A stretch of DNA of 14,814 nucleotides. Origin: Wolbachia pipientis. GTDB lineage: Bacteria; Pseudomonadota; Alphaproteobacteria; Rickettsiales; Anaplasmataceae. Where the stretch lies: contig NZ_JAHDJT010000010.1 in NCBI RefSeq assembly GCF_023661085.1, positions 1 through 14,814 of the forward strand, read 5' to 3'. The notes beneath the pieces were generated by a model. It made no database searches. It worked only from the letters and a program-made list of their open reading frames with translations, and was not told the origin of the DNA. Below are positions 1 to 7,445 of this stretch, one piece after another. Positions within the stretch are counted from its first letter, which is position 1; the number at the start of each line of letters is the position of its first letter. The translations under genes were made by a program, and so were the position numbers.

Positions 1-140
1 TGAAAAAAGCAGTAAAAGCAATAATTAAATGTGAAGAGCTTGAAGATTTAGCCAAAAGAAAGATTGAAGAAGCCAAAAGTGAAAATGAGCTACAGACTTT
101 GCTAGATGATTTCAGGAAAAAAATACAAAGAAATGACTGA
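1..140 (+). CDS. Small uncharacterised phage protein, 5' end at window edge
   Basis: An open frame enters at the left edge (first full codon at position 3) and ends at the TGA at 138-140. It gives 45 visible residues, mostly charged and probably helical (KKAVKAIIKCEELEDLAKRK, later LLDDFRKKIQRND). Positions 1-2 are 'tg', so the missing base may complete a start codon and the protein may be almost whole; an internal entry is equally possible. Its last 8 bases overlap the sheath ATG at 133, the close packing expected of translationally coupled phage genes. I do not recognise the family. Its place just upstream of FI makes it part of the tail operon. Confidence 0.5.
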   Translation, partial: KKAVKAIIKCEELEDLAKRKIEEAKSENELQTLLDDFRKKIQRND

Positions 141-1320
141 AGAATTTTTACATGGCGTAAATGTTATTGAGGTAACCTCAGGAGCAAAGACAGTACGTAC
201 AGCTAAATCATCAGTGATAGGTGTAATTGGTACTGCACCTGAAGCAGATGAGCAAAAATTTCCGCTAAATAAACCAGTGTTAGTTGCAGGAAGCTTAAAG
301 GAAGCAGCAAAGCTCGGAAAGAGTGGCAGTTTACCTTCTGCAATAAATGGAATATTTTCCCAGATTGGTGCAACAGTAGTAGTTATTTGAGTTAAAGAAA
401 GTGAAAACAGCGATCCAAAGCTCAAAGAAAGTGAAACTATTCAAAGTATAATCGGTGGAGTTGATAAAGAGACTGGAGAATATCAAGGGATAGAGGCATT
501 CCTCAGTAGTGAAAGTATAGTTCATGTTGCTCCAAGAATATTAATTGCACCTCAGTTTACTCATCAGTTACCTGAAATAGATGGAGTAAATCCAGTAGTG
601 AGTGCTTTAATTTCCATAGCAGAAAAATTAAGAGCAATTATTGTTGCAGACGGACCAAATACTAATGATGAAGAAGCAATAAAATGGAGAAAAAGTGTAG
701 GCAGCTCAAGAGTTTACGTAGTTGACCCATGGATTAAGTTATTTATTGAAGGAAAAGAAAAAATCTTGCCATCGAGTCCATTTGTAGCTGGTTTAATAGC
801 TAAAATAGACAGCGAACAAGGCTTCTGGCATTCACCTTCAAATAAAGAGATAAATGGTATTGTTGGAACAAGCAGGCCTATTGATTTTACGCTCGGTAAT
901 ACAAATTGCAGAGCAAACCACTTAAATGAAAATGAAGTAACAACGATAATTCATCAAAACGGCTATAGGCTTTGGGGAAATAGAACATGTTCAAATGACT
1001 CAAAATGGGCTTTTCTGTCAGTTAGAAGGACTGCAGATTTAATCAATGATAGTCTACTTCGAGCTCATTTATGGGCAGTTGATCGCAATATCACCAAAAC
1101 TTATATAGATGATGTGATTGAGGGGGTGAATTCTTATTTGGCCAATTTAAAAGTACAAGGAGCGATTATTAGCGGAAAATGTTATGCAACTCCAGAGCTC
1201 AATACACCAACAAATATTGCAAGCGGGAAAGTATATTTTGATTTCGAATTTACACCACCATATCCGGCTGAGCAAATAATATTCAGGTCTCATCTTGTAA
1301 ATAATAGTGTAATAAGTTAG
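133..1320 (+). pseudogene. FI: Contractile tail sheath protein (P2 FI-like), split by an in-frame TGA
   Basis: Read through one TGA at 388-390, this frame gives about 395 residues, close to the length of P2 gpFI, the protein that forms the contractile sheath of myovirus tails. Landmarks shared with P2 FI as I recall it are HGVNVIEV at the start, FPLNKPVLVAGS, IIGGVDKETGEYQG, VAPRIL, GFWHSPSNKEINGIVG, GYRLWGNRTCS, AHLWAVDRNIT, and KVYFDFEFTPPYPAEQI near the C-terminus. The ATG at 133 is chosen because it aligns with the P2 N-terminus; an ATG at 106 lies inside the preceding gene. The stop falls at codon 86, where P2 has Arg (VVMRVE against VVI-stop-VKE), consistent with CGA to TGA. Upstream of the stop an 85-residue fragment remains. 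Downstream the frame is open from 391 to 1320, with a possible GTG restart at 598. There is no frameshift, so decay looks recent. Intact sheath needs TGA readthrough. Confidence 0.85.
388..390 (+). other. Premature in-frame TGA within FI
   Basis: The codons read GTA GTT ATT TGA GTT AAA GAA. Homology to P2 FI continues directly on both sides in the same frame, so this is a nonsense substitution and not an indel. Confidence 0.85.
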
Positions 1321-1331
1321 GAGAAAGTAAA

Positions 1332-1838
1332 GTGTTACCGAAAATACTGAGAAATTTTAACGTATTTGTTGATGGCCGGGGTTATGCAGGAAAAATAGAT
1401 GAAATAACCTTGCCGAAGCTTACCATAAAAACCGAAGAGTACAGAGCTGGTGGTATGGATATTCCAATAAATATTGATATGGGCATGGAAAAGCTTGAAG
1501 CAGATTTCACTTTTTCTGAATATGATACAGAACTCTTTAGGCTATTTGGTCTAATAAATGGGAATTCAGTTTCTTTGACACTCAGAGGTGGAATGCAAGG
1601 GAGTGGTAGTAATGATATTGAAGCAGTAATAATCAATTTAAGAGGCATTTTTAAAGAGTTTGATTTTGGTAACTGGAAACCTGCTGAAAAAGCAACGCTG
1701 AAGTGTACTGTAGCTGCTCATTACTATAAACTTACTATAGGTGGTAATGAGTTAATAGAAATCGATGCTGAAAATATGATTAAAAAGATAAATGGTGTTG
1801 ATCAGATGGCACTACTTCAAACGGTGCTTGGAATATGA
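1332..1838 (+). CDS. FII: Tail tube protein (P2 FII-like)
   Basis: A 168-residue protein, near the length of P2 gpFII, the major tail tube protein that stacks as rings inside the sheath. It begins LPKILRNFNVFVDGRGYAGKIDEITLPKL, the typical FII opening: a short lead, 'FNVFVDGxGYAG', then 'LPKLTIKTEEYRAGGMDIPI'. The centre has MEKLEADFTFSEYDTELFRLFGL. The start is GTG at 1332, preceded by 'taggagaaag' around 1317-1327 as ribosome binding site; no ATG lies at this point. It follows the sheath stop by 11 bases, as in P2 (FI then FII). No internal stop is seen, so this gene looks intact although its sheath partner is broken. Confidence 0.9.
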   Translation: MLPKILRNFNVFVDGRGYAGKIDEITLPKLTIKTEEYRAGGMDIPINIDMGMEKLEADFTFSEYDTELFRLFGLINGNSVSLTLRGGMQGSGSNDIEAVIINLRGIFKEFDFGNWKPAEKATLKCTVAAHYYKLTIGGNELIEIDAENMIKKINGVDQMALLQTVLGI

Positions 1839-1909
1839 AGATTTTTAGAATTCTATTTTTTAGATGTTGATCAAATAGTTACAACATTTTACAAGATTTT
1901 ATTTTTTAT

Positions 1910-1915
1910 AGGAGA
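1910..1915 (+). promoter_or_regulatory. Ribosome binding site for tail chaperone E
   Basis: AGGAGA lies 5 bases before the ATG at 1921, inside an 82-base, very AT-rich gap after FII. This gap is the only real spacing in the tail cassette. I see no strong hairpin there and only a poor promoter-like match. Confidence 0.6.
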
Positions 1916-1920
1916 ATTTT

Positions 1921-2178
1921 ATGCAAACTATAACACTAAACAACCCAATAACAGTTGATGGTATTTCTGTCTCAGAACTTACCGTTAGACGTCCAAAAGT
2001 TAGAGATTATCTAGCTATTGAGAGACTTAATGGTAGTGATCTAAGTAAGGAAGTAACTTTGACTGCCAATTTGACATCAGTTGCAAAAGAAGCGATTGAA
2101 GAGTTAGATATTGCTGATTATGTGAAAGTGCAAGAGGTATTAAAGGATTTTTTTTCACCAGTTATTCAAAGGACTTGA
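1921..2178 (+). CDS. E: Tail assembly chaperone, frame-0 product (P2 E-like)
   Basis: An 85-residue protein, MQTITLNNPITVDGISVSEL then TVRRPKVRDYLAIERL, typical of the short chaperone that, with its frameshifted form, loads onto the tape measure in P2-like and lambda-like tails. The later part is acidic and helical (EAIEELDIADYVKVQEVLKDFFSP). The start is the ATG with AGGAGA 5 bases upstream. The stop TGA at 2176-2178 lies just after a run of eight T (2148-2155), the expected site for a -1 frameshift into the E' frame. It sits between FII and T, exactly as in P2. Assignment rests on position, length and sequence character. Confidence 0.8.
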   Translation: MQTITLNNPITVDGISVSELTVRRPKVRDYLAIERLNGSDLSKEVTLTANLTSVAKEAIEELDIADYVKVQEVLKDFFSPVIQRT

Positions 2179-2306
2179 GGTCAGAAGTAATCGAGCTCAG
2201 TTCTATTATTGGTAGTGGAATTGAGCCTTTGCTTGATATGGAAATTAATGAATTTATTCTATGGCATGAAGCAGCGAGGAAGGTACAATGTCAACGTTAT
2301 CTATAA
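1921..2306 (+). CDS. E+E': Tail assembly chaperone fusion E+E' by -1 frameshift
   Basis: P2 and many other tailed phages make a longer chaperone by -1 slippage near the end of E. Here E reads GAT TTT TTT TCA across the T run at 2148-2155. Slipping back one base gives TTT TTC ACC and an open frame until the TAA at 2304-2306, adding about 50 residues for a total near 128. The added part ends EFILWHEAARKVQCQRYL, with the 'LWHE' pattern common in such second frames. That frame has no start codon near its beginning and no other plausible way to be translated. It overlaps the first 19 bases of the tape measure gene and carries that gene's ribosome binding site. The frameshift is inferred and its efficiency unknown; a sequencing error in the T run is the alternative. 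Confidence 0.7.
2148..2155 (+). promoter_or_regulatory. Slippery T8 run for programmed -1 frameshift
   Basis: Eight consecutive T follow GA and precede C. The two TTT codons of frame 0 (2149-2154) can re-pair with TTT TTT one base upstream, as at the T-run slip site of P2 E. No strong downstream stem or pseudoknot was found by eye. Confidence 0.65.
2276..2283 (+). promoter_or_regulatory. Ribosome binding site for tape measure gene
   Basis: GAGGAAGG lies 4 bases before the ATG at 2288 and inside the E' reading frame, so translation of E' would run over it. It fixes the start of the tape measure protein. Confidence 0.6.
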
Positions 2307-4606
2307 AAATTGGAGCAGTCCTAGATGGCAGTTTCAGTACTGTAATAAAAGGAAGTAGCAGTCAACTTACTCATCTTGGTGAGAATATAAGAAAGCTTGA
2401 CTTATCTTTAAAATCAGTATCAAAGTTTAAGCAGTTAGGTCATGATGTTTTGACTAGCAAGAGGTCATGGAAAGGCTTTGAAGATCAAGTAAAATCTTTA
2501 GCTAAACAAATGAAGGCAATAGAGAAACCGAGCAAAACTTTAAAAGCAGAATTTGACAAGGCCAAAACCTCTGCAATAAAAGCAAAAGAAGCATATTTGA
2601 AAAAGAGAGATGCTTTGCATTCATTTAATGAAGAAGTAAGAAAAAGTGGAAGAAATATTAAGTCATTAGTAAGCGACCAATATAAACTTGGCTCGTCCAT
2701 TGAAGCGCTGAAAGGCAAGTATGGTAAGCTTGGATCTGCAATACGTAGTCACCAAAGTTTTTTAGCAAGCAAAGCACATTTTAAGTCAAAAATTATAGAG
2801 ACTATTGGGCTTGGACTAACGCTTGCAGCGCCAGTTAAAGTTGCTATTGATTTTGAAAGTGCTATGGCTGATGTTACAAAAGTAGTTGATTTTAAAAAGG
2901 GAACGAATGAAGCAACTAAATTTGCCAAAGGGTTAAAGGAAATGTCAAGAACAATACCATTATCAGCCGCAGAATTAGCACAAATAGCTGCAAGCGGTGG
3001 ACAGCTTGGTATCAAGAAAGAAGACCTTTTTAATTTTACAGAAACAGTGGCAAAAATGTCTACAGCATTTGATATGTCTGCAGAACAAGCAGGAGATTCT
3101 ATAGCTAAACTTTCTAACGTTTATGGAATTAATGTTAGTGAAATGGAACACGTTGGTAATGTGATCAACCACTTGTCAGATAACACTGCTGTTAAAGCAA
3201 AAGATATGGTTGAAGCTCTAGCAATAGTTGGTGGTACTGCAAAGCAGTTTGGATTAAAGTTTGAACAAACAAGTAGCTTAGTAAATGCTTTCATTAGTTT
3301 GGGCAAACAACCAGCAAAAGCTGCAACTGCTATAAATGCACTACTTTCAAAACTTCAAACTGCTGAAGGTCAAGGAAAAGAATTTAAGGAAGCACTAGAA
3401 GAAATGGGCATAGCCGCAGAAGAAATGGTACAAAGGATAAGTGAAAATGGGGAAAAAGCACTACTTTACTTTTTTCAAACTCTAAAGAAAATGGATAATC
3501 AGGAACGTTCTACAATCCTTATGAAACTTTTTGGTCAGGAATATCAAGATGATATTGCATTATTAGCTGGAAGTTTTAATAAGTATGAGGATGCAATAAA
3601 GTTATTGGCTAATACAGAAAAGTATGGAAGCTCTCTGCAAAAAGAATTCAAAAATCGTGCAGACACTACAGCCAATAAATTAAGACTCCTTCGAAATGCA
3701 ATAGCTGAAGTTGGTATGAACCTGGGCTCGGTGATGCTGCCTACTTTAAAATTTATAGCTGAATTTTTACAAGAAAAAACTAGGAGCATAGCCTTATTTG
3801 CAGAAAAATATCCAACCTTAACTACAGCAATCATGGGAACTATAGCAGCTTTAATAAGTTTGAAAATCTTAGTAGTGGGCTTAGGTTATGGGTTTACTTT
3901 TTTAGCAAGTACAGTTCTCGGTTTAAGAGCAAAAATAATTGCAACATTTTCATTTTTATCAGCTACAGTTTTTCCTGCAGTAATAACAGGACTAAGAGCA
4001 GTAACACTCGCTGTAATGAGTAACCCGATTGGATTTTTAATAGCAAGTCTTGTTACTGGTGCAGCTCTTGTTGTGACTAACTGGCAAAAGGTGAAAGACT
4101 TTTTTTCTAGCTTTTTGGAATACATAAAATCACTCATTAAACCTATAGGAGAAGCCTTTTCATGGATGAAAAATACAGTTAGTAGCATATTTGGAAAAGT
4201 GTCAAAAAATAGTCCAGTAAAGGAATTTGAAAAGAGAAAAACTGTTATTTCGTTAGTTGATGGAGAAGCTAGCAATGTACTTTCTAAAAATAGTGTTTTT
4301 AATAATGGGAATCCTTTATCAAATAATAATGTGATGAAAGAAATTTCTAAAAATAGCTGGAATAATGTTAAAATTAAACATGCTATCGCAGAAAAGAAAT
4401 CTGTAGTAGATGAGAAAAATCTAAAAGAGTACGTAAAAAGCAAATATGAAAATAAAACTTTTAACCAAACTCAACATAATTATTTCAACATAAGTGTACA
4501 AGCAGCACCAAATCAAGATGTTCGTGGTCTTGCAGATGAAGTAATAAAAAGGATAAGAGAAAAGTCACGTGATGTTTTATTTGATACAGTAGAGACATTT
4601 TACTGA
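2288..4606 (+). CDS. T: Tail tape measure protein (P2 T-like, TP901 family)
   Basis: A 772-residue protein that would set tail length and occupy the tube lumen. The first 170 residues are lysine-rich and likely coiled coil (KQMKAIEKPSKTLKAEFDKA). A TP901-type tape measure region follows at about 185-400, with IDFESAMADVTKVVDF, MSRTIPLSAAELAQIAASGG and MSTAFDMSAEQAGDSIAKLS. Residues 508-600 hold several hydrophobic stretches (AIMGTIAALISLKILVVGL, PIGFLIASLVTGAALVV), the membrane-active part usual in these proteins. The tail after 620 is polar and Asn/Lys-rich and ends with DVRGLADEVIKRIREKSRD. Length is similar to P2 T. It starts inside E' and its TGA shares one base with the next ATG. No internal stop is seen. 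Confidence 0.92.
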   Translation: MSTLSIKIGAVLDGSFSTVIKGSSSQLTHLGENIRKLDLSLKSVSKFKQLGHDVLTSKRSWKGFEDQVKSLAKQMKAIEKPSKTLKAEFDKAKTSAIKAKEAYLKKRDALHSFNEEVRKSGRNIKSLVSDQYKLGSSIEALKGKYGKLGSAIRSHQSFLASKAHFKSKIIETIGLGLTLAAPVKVAIDFESAMADVTKVVDFKKGTNEATKFAKGLKEMSRTIPLSAAELAQIAASGGQLGIKKEDLFNFTETVAKMSTAFDMSAEQAGDSIAKLSNVYGINVSEMEHVGNVINHLSDNTAVKAKDMVEALAIVGGTAKQFGLKFEQTSSLVNAFISLGKQPAKAATAINALLSKLQTAEGQGKEFKEALEEMGIAAEEMVQRISENGEKALLYFFQTLKKMDNQERSTILMKLFGQEYQDDIALLAGSFNKYEDAIKLLANTEKYGSSLQKEFKNRADTTANKLRLLRNAIAEVGMNLGSVMLPTLKFIAEFLQEKTRSIALFAEKYPTLTTAIMGTIAALISLKILVVGLGYGFTFLASTVLGLRAKIIATFSFLSATVFPAVITGLRAVTLAVMSNPIGFLIASLVTGAALVVTNWQKVKDFFSSFLEYIKSLIKPIGEAFSWMKNTVSSIFGKVSKNSPVKEFEKRKTVISLVDGEASNVLSKNSVFNNGNPLSNNNVMKEISKNSWNNVKIKHAIAEKKSVVDEKNLKEYVKSKYENKTFNQTQHNYFNISVQAAPNQDVRGLADEVIKRIREKSRDVLFDTVETFY

Positions 4607-4953
4607 TGTTATCTCTTGGTCCATATAAATTTACTCCGATAAGTTTGAAGTATAGTAAAGAAAATCGTTGGAGTGTAATTGAATGCATCAATAAAATGCC
4701 GTCACTACAAAATATTGGTCAAGGAGTGGAAAATATAGACTTAGAGGGAATAACTTATCTTCATAACCCTGGAAATTTAAGTCAATTAAATAGTGCAAAA
4801 GAAGCAGAAGAACCTCACACTTTGGTTGATAACATGGGAAATGTTTTGGGACAGTTTGTGATTACAAGATTAGAAGAAAAGCAAACATCATTTCTCCCTT
4901 GTGGATTTCCAAGAAAAGTTGAATTTAGTTTGAGTTTGAAAAGCTATAGATGA
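4606..4953 (+). CDS. U: Tail terminator/completion protein (P2 U-like)
   Basis: A 115-residue protein starting MLSLGPYKFTPISLKYSKEN. The hydrophobic 'LGPYKF' opening, the 'RWSVIECINKMPSLQNIG' region and the end EKQTSFLPCGFPRKVEFSLS fit the gpU family, which caps or completes the tail tube. It is somewhat shorter than P2 gpU. TGATG joins it to the tape measure gene (one shared base), and ATGA joins it to X (4-base overlap), so translation is probably coupled. No defects are seen. Confidence 0.85.
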   Translation: MLSLGPYKFTPISLKYSKENRWSVIECINKMPSLQNIGQGVENIDLEGITYLHNPGNLSQLNSAKEAEEPHTLVDNMGNVLGQFVITRLEEKQTSFLPCGFPRKVEFSLSLKSYR

Positions 4954-5159
4954 CTATATATTACTTAACTAAAGAAGGAGAAATGCTAGATCTGATTTGC
5001 TGGAAACATTACGGATTTACTGATGGAGTAGTGGAATTAGTACTAGCAGAGAACTTAGGTTTGGCAGAATACGGAAGCTTTTTACCTGCTGGATTAAAGA
5101 TAAAGCTTTCTACTATTAAGAAAACAGTACAAAAGTCAAAATTAAAGGTCTGGGAATAA
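4950..5159 (+). CDS. X: Tail protein X (P2 X-like, LysM-like fold)
   Basis: A 69-residue protein with MLDLICWKHYGFTDGVVELV and LAENLGLAEYGSFLPAGLKI. This matches the P2 gpX pattern as I recall it (GDTLDxIC, YYGxTxGVVExVL, NPGLAExGxxLPxG) and nearly the same length. The family resembles LysM peptidoglycan-binding repeats and is a small tail/baseplate component. It overlaps U by 4 bases, and its TAA is followed at once by the ATG of D. Intact. Confidence 0.93.
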   Translation: MTIYYLTKEGEMLDLICWKHYGFTDGVVELVLAENLGLAEYGSFLPAGLKIKLSTIKKTVQKSKLKVWE

Positions 5160-6110
5160 ATGCAGCCAGATTTTATAATAGATAAATGTGAATCAATTAA
5201 AGATAGAGTTATATCATTGCGCCTCACAGATGAATCTGGGACAATAGACGATGTAGTTGAAGTGTATGTTGATTACAGAGATGAAAACTTAAATATCCCG
5301 AATGAATTGAATATTTCTTGAGGGTATAGGGAAATCGGAGTGACGCCCATGGGTGTATATACAATTAATGAAATTACGGTACAGAGTCCGCCTAAAACCT
5401 TACTAATAAAGGCTCATGCAACAAATTTAAGACTATCATTAAAGGAAAAAGTATCTAAAGAATGGCATCAAATTACTCTAGGTAACTTGGTTAATGAAAT
5501 AGCAGAAAAACACGGATATGGGTGCAGAGTTGCAGAAGAATTTGAAAATGTGTTGATTCCACATATTAACCAAACAGAAGAAAGTGATATAAGTTTACTA
5601 ACAAAAATAGCAATAGAACGCGAAGCAATGGCAAAACTAGCTGGCGGATATATACTCTTTATTCCAAAAGGCAAAGCAAAGTCGGCAACTGGAAAAGCTT
5701 TAGGAAAAACAGCTATTAGACCTCAAGACACAATAAATTGGAAAGTGCATTTTACCGTGAGTAGGTACAACTCAGTGGTTGCAAAATGGCATAGCTATGA
5801 AAAGGGTGAAACTATATCAGAAACAGTTGGCTCTGGTAGTCCAAGTTATACCATACAAACGCTTTACTCTAATGTAGAATCAGCACTAAGTGCAGCAAAT
5901 GCTAAGTTAAAACAACTAAAGCGAAATAATGCAGTATTGGATATCACTATGCCTGGTAATCCAGAACTATTTGCAGAGGCGAAACTTAGCTTGTTAGGGT
6001 TTTATCAAGATATAGACGGTGAATGGGTAATTGATAGAGCAGAACATGTGTTAGATAGTTCAGGTTATCGCACTATGTTATCAGCATCAACGTTAAGAAA
6101 AAATCAGTAA
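5160..6110 (+). pseudogene. D: Late control/baseplate hub protein D (P2 D-like), split by an in-frame TGA
   Basis: The ATG at 5160 directly follows the X stop and opens MQPDFIIDKCESIKDRVISL then RLTDESGTIDDVVEVYVDYRD, the normal N-terminus of gpD-like proteins. At codon 54 (5319-5321) a TGA interrupts 'NELNIS-stop-GYREIG'. The frame then continues without shift through TPMGVYTINEITVQSPPKTL and ITLGNLVNEIAEKHGYGCRV to a stop at 6108-6110. The full frame is about 316 residues, shorter than P2 gpD. Family members have a residue, often Leu, before 'GY' at the interrupted place. GTG 5340 or ATG 5349 could start a C-terminal fragment of about 255 residues, but without the N-terminal domain. gpD-type proteins form the trimeric hub that links tube and spike, so loss should block tail assembly unless TGA is read through. 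Confidence 0.85.
5319..5321 (+). other. Premature in-frame TGA within D
   Basis: The codons read AAT ATT TCT TGA GGG TAT AGG. Family-like sequence continues in the same frame on both sides (NELNI and GYREIGVTPMGVY), which points to a substitution and not an indel. Confidence 0.8.
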
Positions 6111-6122
6111 AACAAATGTTTA

Positions 6123-6659
6123 ATGTTGAAAAAAGTATTGAATATGAATAGAGACTCAAGAAATAAGCTACATTTTTGGTGGTGTATAACAATGATAATA
6201 TGTGTTGTTATTACCTATTGCTACATGAAAGCAAAAGCTACAGATAATTATAAAACAATATTACGAACTGCCTCTCAAAATTGTAACTTAGAAGTTGTAA
6301 AATTCTCAGTAGAAAATCTATTAGACATTAATGTGCAGATCCCTAAATTAACAGCACTACATTATGCTGCAGAAGAAGGATGTGCAGAGGTTGTAAAATT
6401 CTTAGTAGAAAAAGGAGTTGATATAAATGCTACGAAATATGAAAGATGGACACCTTTACATGCAGCTACATATGAAGGCAATTTAAAGATAATTAGATTT
6501 TTATTAGATAAAGGTGCAGATCCTAACATTAGAGACACAGATGGGAAAAACCCTAGAGATGTAGCTGTGCTAAGATCACGGCACAATAAAGATAAACCAT
6601 ACGATGAAATTATACACTTGCTCTATAATGCTGAAAAAGAACACGAATCTGAGCAGTAA
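6123..6659 (+). CDS. Ankyrin-repeat protein with N-terminal membrane segment
   Basis: A 178-residue protein. Residues 18-35 (FWWCITMIICVVITYCYM) form one hydrophobic segment after a basic lead (KKVLNMNRDSRNK), so it is probably an inner-membrane anchor or uncleaved signal. Ankyrin repeats follow: a degenerate one near 43-73, two good ones at 76-106 (LTALHYAAEEGCAEVVKFLV) and 109-139 (WTPLHAATYEGNLKIIRFLL), and a partial one starting DGKNPRDVA at about 140. Ankyrin repeats mediate protein binding and are abundant in Wolbachia and its WO phages, where host targets are suspected. It starts 12 bases after D on the same strand, so it can be co-transcribed with the tail genes. ATG 6123 is taken as start; ATG 6144 would also keep the membrane segment. 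The binding partner is unknown. Confidence 0.85.
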   Translation: MLKKVLNMNRDSRNKLHFWWCITMIICVVITYCYMKAKATDNYKTILRTASQNCNLEVVKFSVENLLDINVQIPKLTALHYAAEEGCAEVVKFLVEKGVDINATKYERWTPLHAATYEGNLKIIRFLLDKGADPNIRDTDGKNPRDVAVLRSRHNKDKPYDEIIHLLYNAEKEHESEQ

Positions 6660-6713
6660 TATTTCGTAACCGGAAACAAGAAGTAGTTGAAAGATTACAC
6701 AGTTAGGAGAAAC

Positions 6714-6923
6714 ATGCAAAATCAAAAAATCCCAATTACAGTAATTATCACGTTATTAATACAAACAGTAGCATTTATATGGTGGTTATCCAAGCTAGAC
6801 TCAAGGGTACAATTTCACGATAAACTTATTGAATATGGTTTAATGGAAAAAGTGTTAGTACTTGAGGAAAGGGTGAAAAATCTTTCTGAGGAGTTGGATG
6901 AGCTTAAAGCTGATTTTAAGTAA
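6714..6923 (+). CDS. Small membrane/coiled-coil protein, holin-like candidate
   Basis: The ATG at 6714 is chosen because AGGAGA lies 3 bases upstream; a TTG at 6687 has no such site. The 69-residue product has one membrane segment (residues 6-25, IPITVIITLLIQTVAFIWWL) followed by a charged heptad-like helix (VLVLEERVKNLSEELDELKA). Small proteins of this type lie beside tail or lysis genes in many proteobacterial prophages, and some are annotated as holin or spanin-like. No specific motif proves lysis. It follows the ankyrin gene by 54 bases, and its TAA is directly adjacent to the stop of the convergent phospholipase D gene. Confidence 0.7.
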   Translation: MQNQKIPITVIITLLIQTVAFIWWLSKLDSRVQFHDKLIEYGLMEKVLVLEERVKNLSEELDELKADFK

Positions 6924-7445
6924 TTACTCTTCTACTTTTGGTGTATAAGGATCAGATTGAGATTTACGATCCTTCCAGTTTTCGATGTATTGCTCAACTA
7001 ATGTAGGGTCTCCTGTTATAATCAGTAGATTCTCAGCGTTTTTTTTCTGCGCGGCGTCAGAGAAATTGAAAGATCCAGTTATGATTTTTTGCTCATCAAT
7101 AATCATAATTTTACTGTGTGAAATTGCAGGTTTATAGTCTATGTATATTGGGATTTTTTGATGAAACAGTTCATTAATAACACTATACTTTGAGCTAACT
7201 TGCGATTCGTCGAGAATAACCATGACATCAACTCCACGCTTTTTAGCTTGAACTAAGGATTCAGCAATAGGCTTTGAGGTAAATTGGTATGCCTGAACCA
7301 ACACGGATTTTTTAGCATGATCCACGGAATCAATTATTAGGTTGGTGCAATTTTCTCTAGGAGTGAAACATACAGTAGTACTAGGACAAGAAACACAACC
7401 TGATAAAAGAGAACAAGTTAATAAAATCATTAAATATCTAAACAT
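6924..7445 (-). CDS. pld: Single-HKD phospholipase D/nuclease, secreted or lipoprotein (Rickettsia Pld-like)
   Basis: From ATG 7445 it encodes 173 residues. The N-terminus MFRYLMILLTCSLLSGCVSC is a signal peptide with a lipobox-like LSGC at 14-17, so export and perhaps lipidation are likely. The HKD motif is HSKIMIID (His110, Lys112, Asp117) followed by ITGSFNFSDAAQKKNAEN. Only one HKD is present, as in Nuc-type enzymes that act as dimers. The pattern CFTPxxxC, VQAYQFTS, AKKRGVDVMVILDES, ISHSK and YIENWKDRK closely follows the Rickettsia Pld as I remember it, a phospholipase D linked to membrane damage. A nuclease role cannot be excluded. An upstream in-frame start would add 19 residues before the signal peptide and is less likely. 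It converges on the holin-like gene and diverges from the patatin with overlapping starts. Confidence 0.88.
   Translation of the reverse strand: MFRYLMILLTCSLLSGCVSCPSTTVCFTPRENCTNLIIDSVDHAKKSVLVQAYQFTSKPIAESLVQAKKRGVDVMVILDESQVSSKYSVINELFHQKIPIYIDYKPAISHSKIMIIDEQKIITGSFNFSDAAQKKNAENLLIITGDPTLVEQYIENWKDRKSQSDPYTPKVEE

Noticed and set aside
598..1320. Independent gene starting at GTG 598
   Set aside because: It is the C-terminal part of the sheath frame after the TGA at 388; the sequence 391-597 is also sheath-like, so 598 is only the first start-type codon and not a natural gene start.
3886..4443. Long antisense open frame (185 codons) opposite the tape measure gene
   Set aside because: It lies wholly inside a clear tape measure gene, mirrors its hydrophobic stretches, has no ribosome binding site and no recognisable motif; a shadow of the coding strand.
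6687..6713. TTG start for the holin-like protein
   Set aside because: It adds nine residues without a Shine-Dalgarno; ATG 6714 has AGGAGA directly upstream.
7342..7443. Earlier GTG start for patatin
   Set aside because: It would add 34 residues with no family resemblance, antisense to pld, and put DGGGIRG unusually far from the N-terminus.
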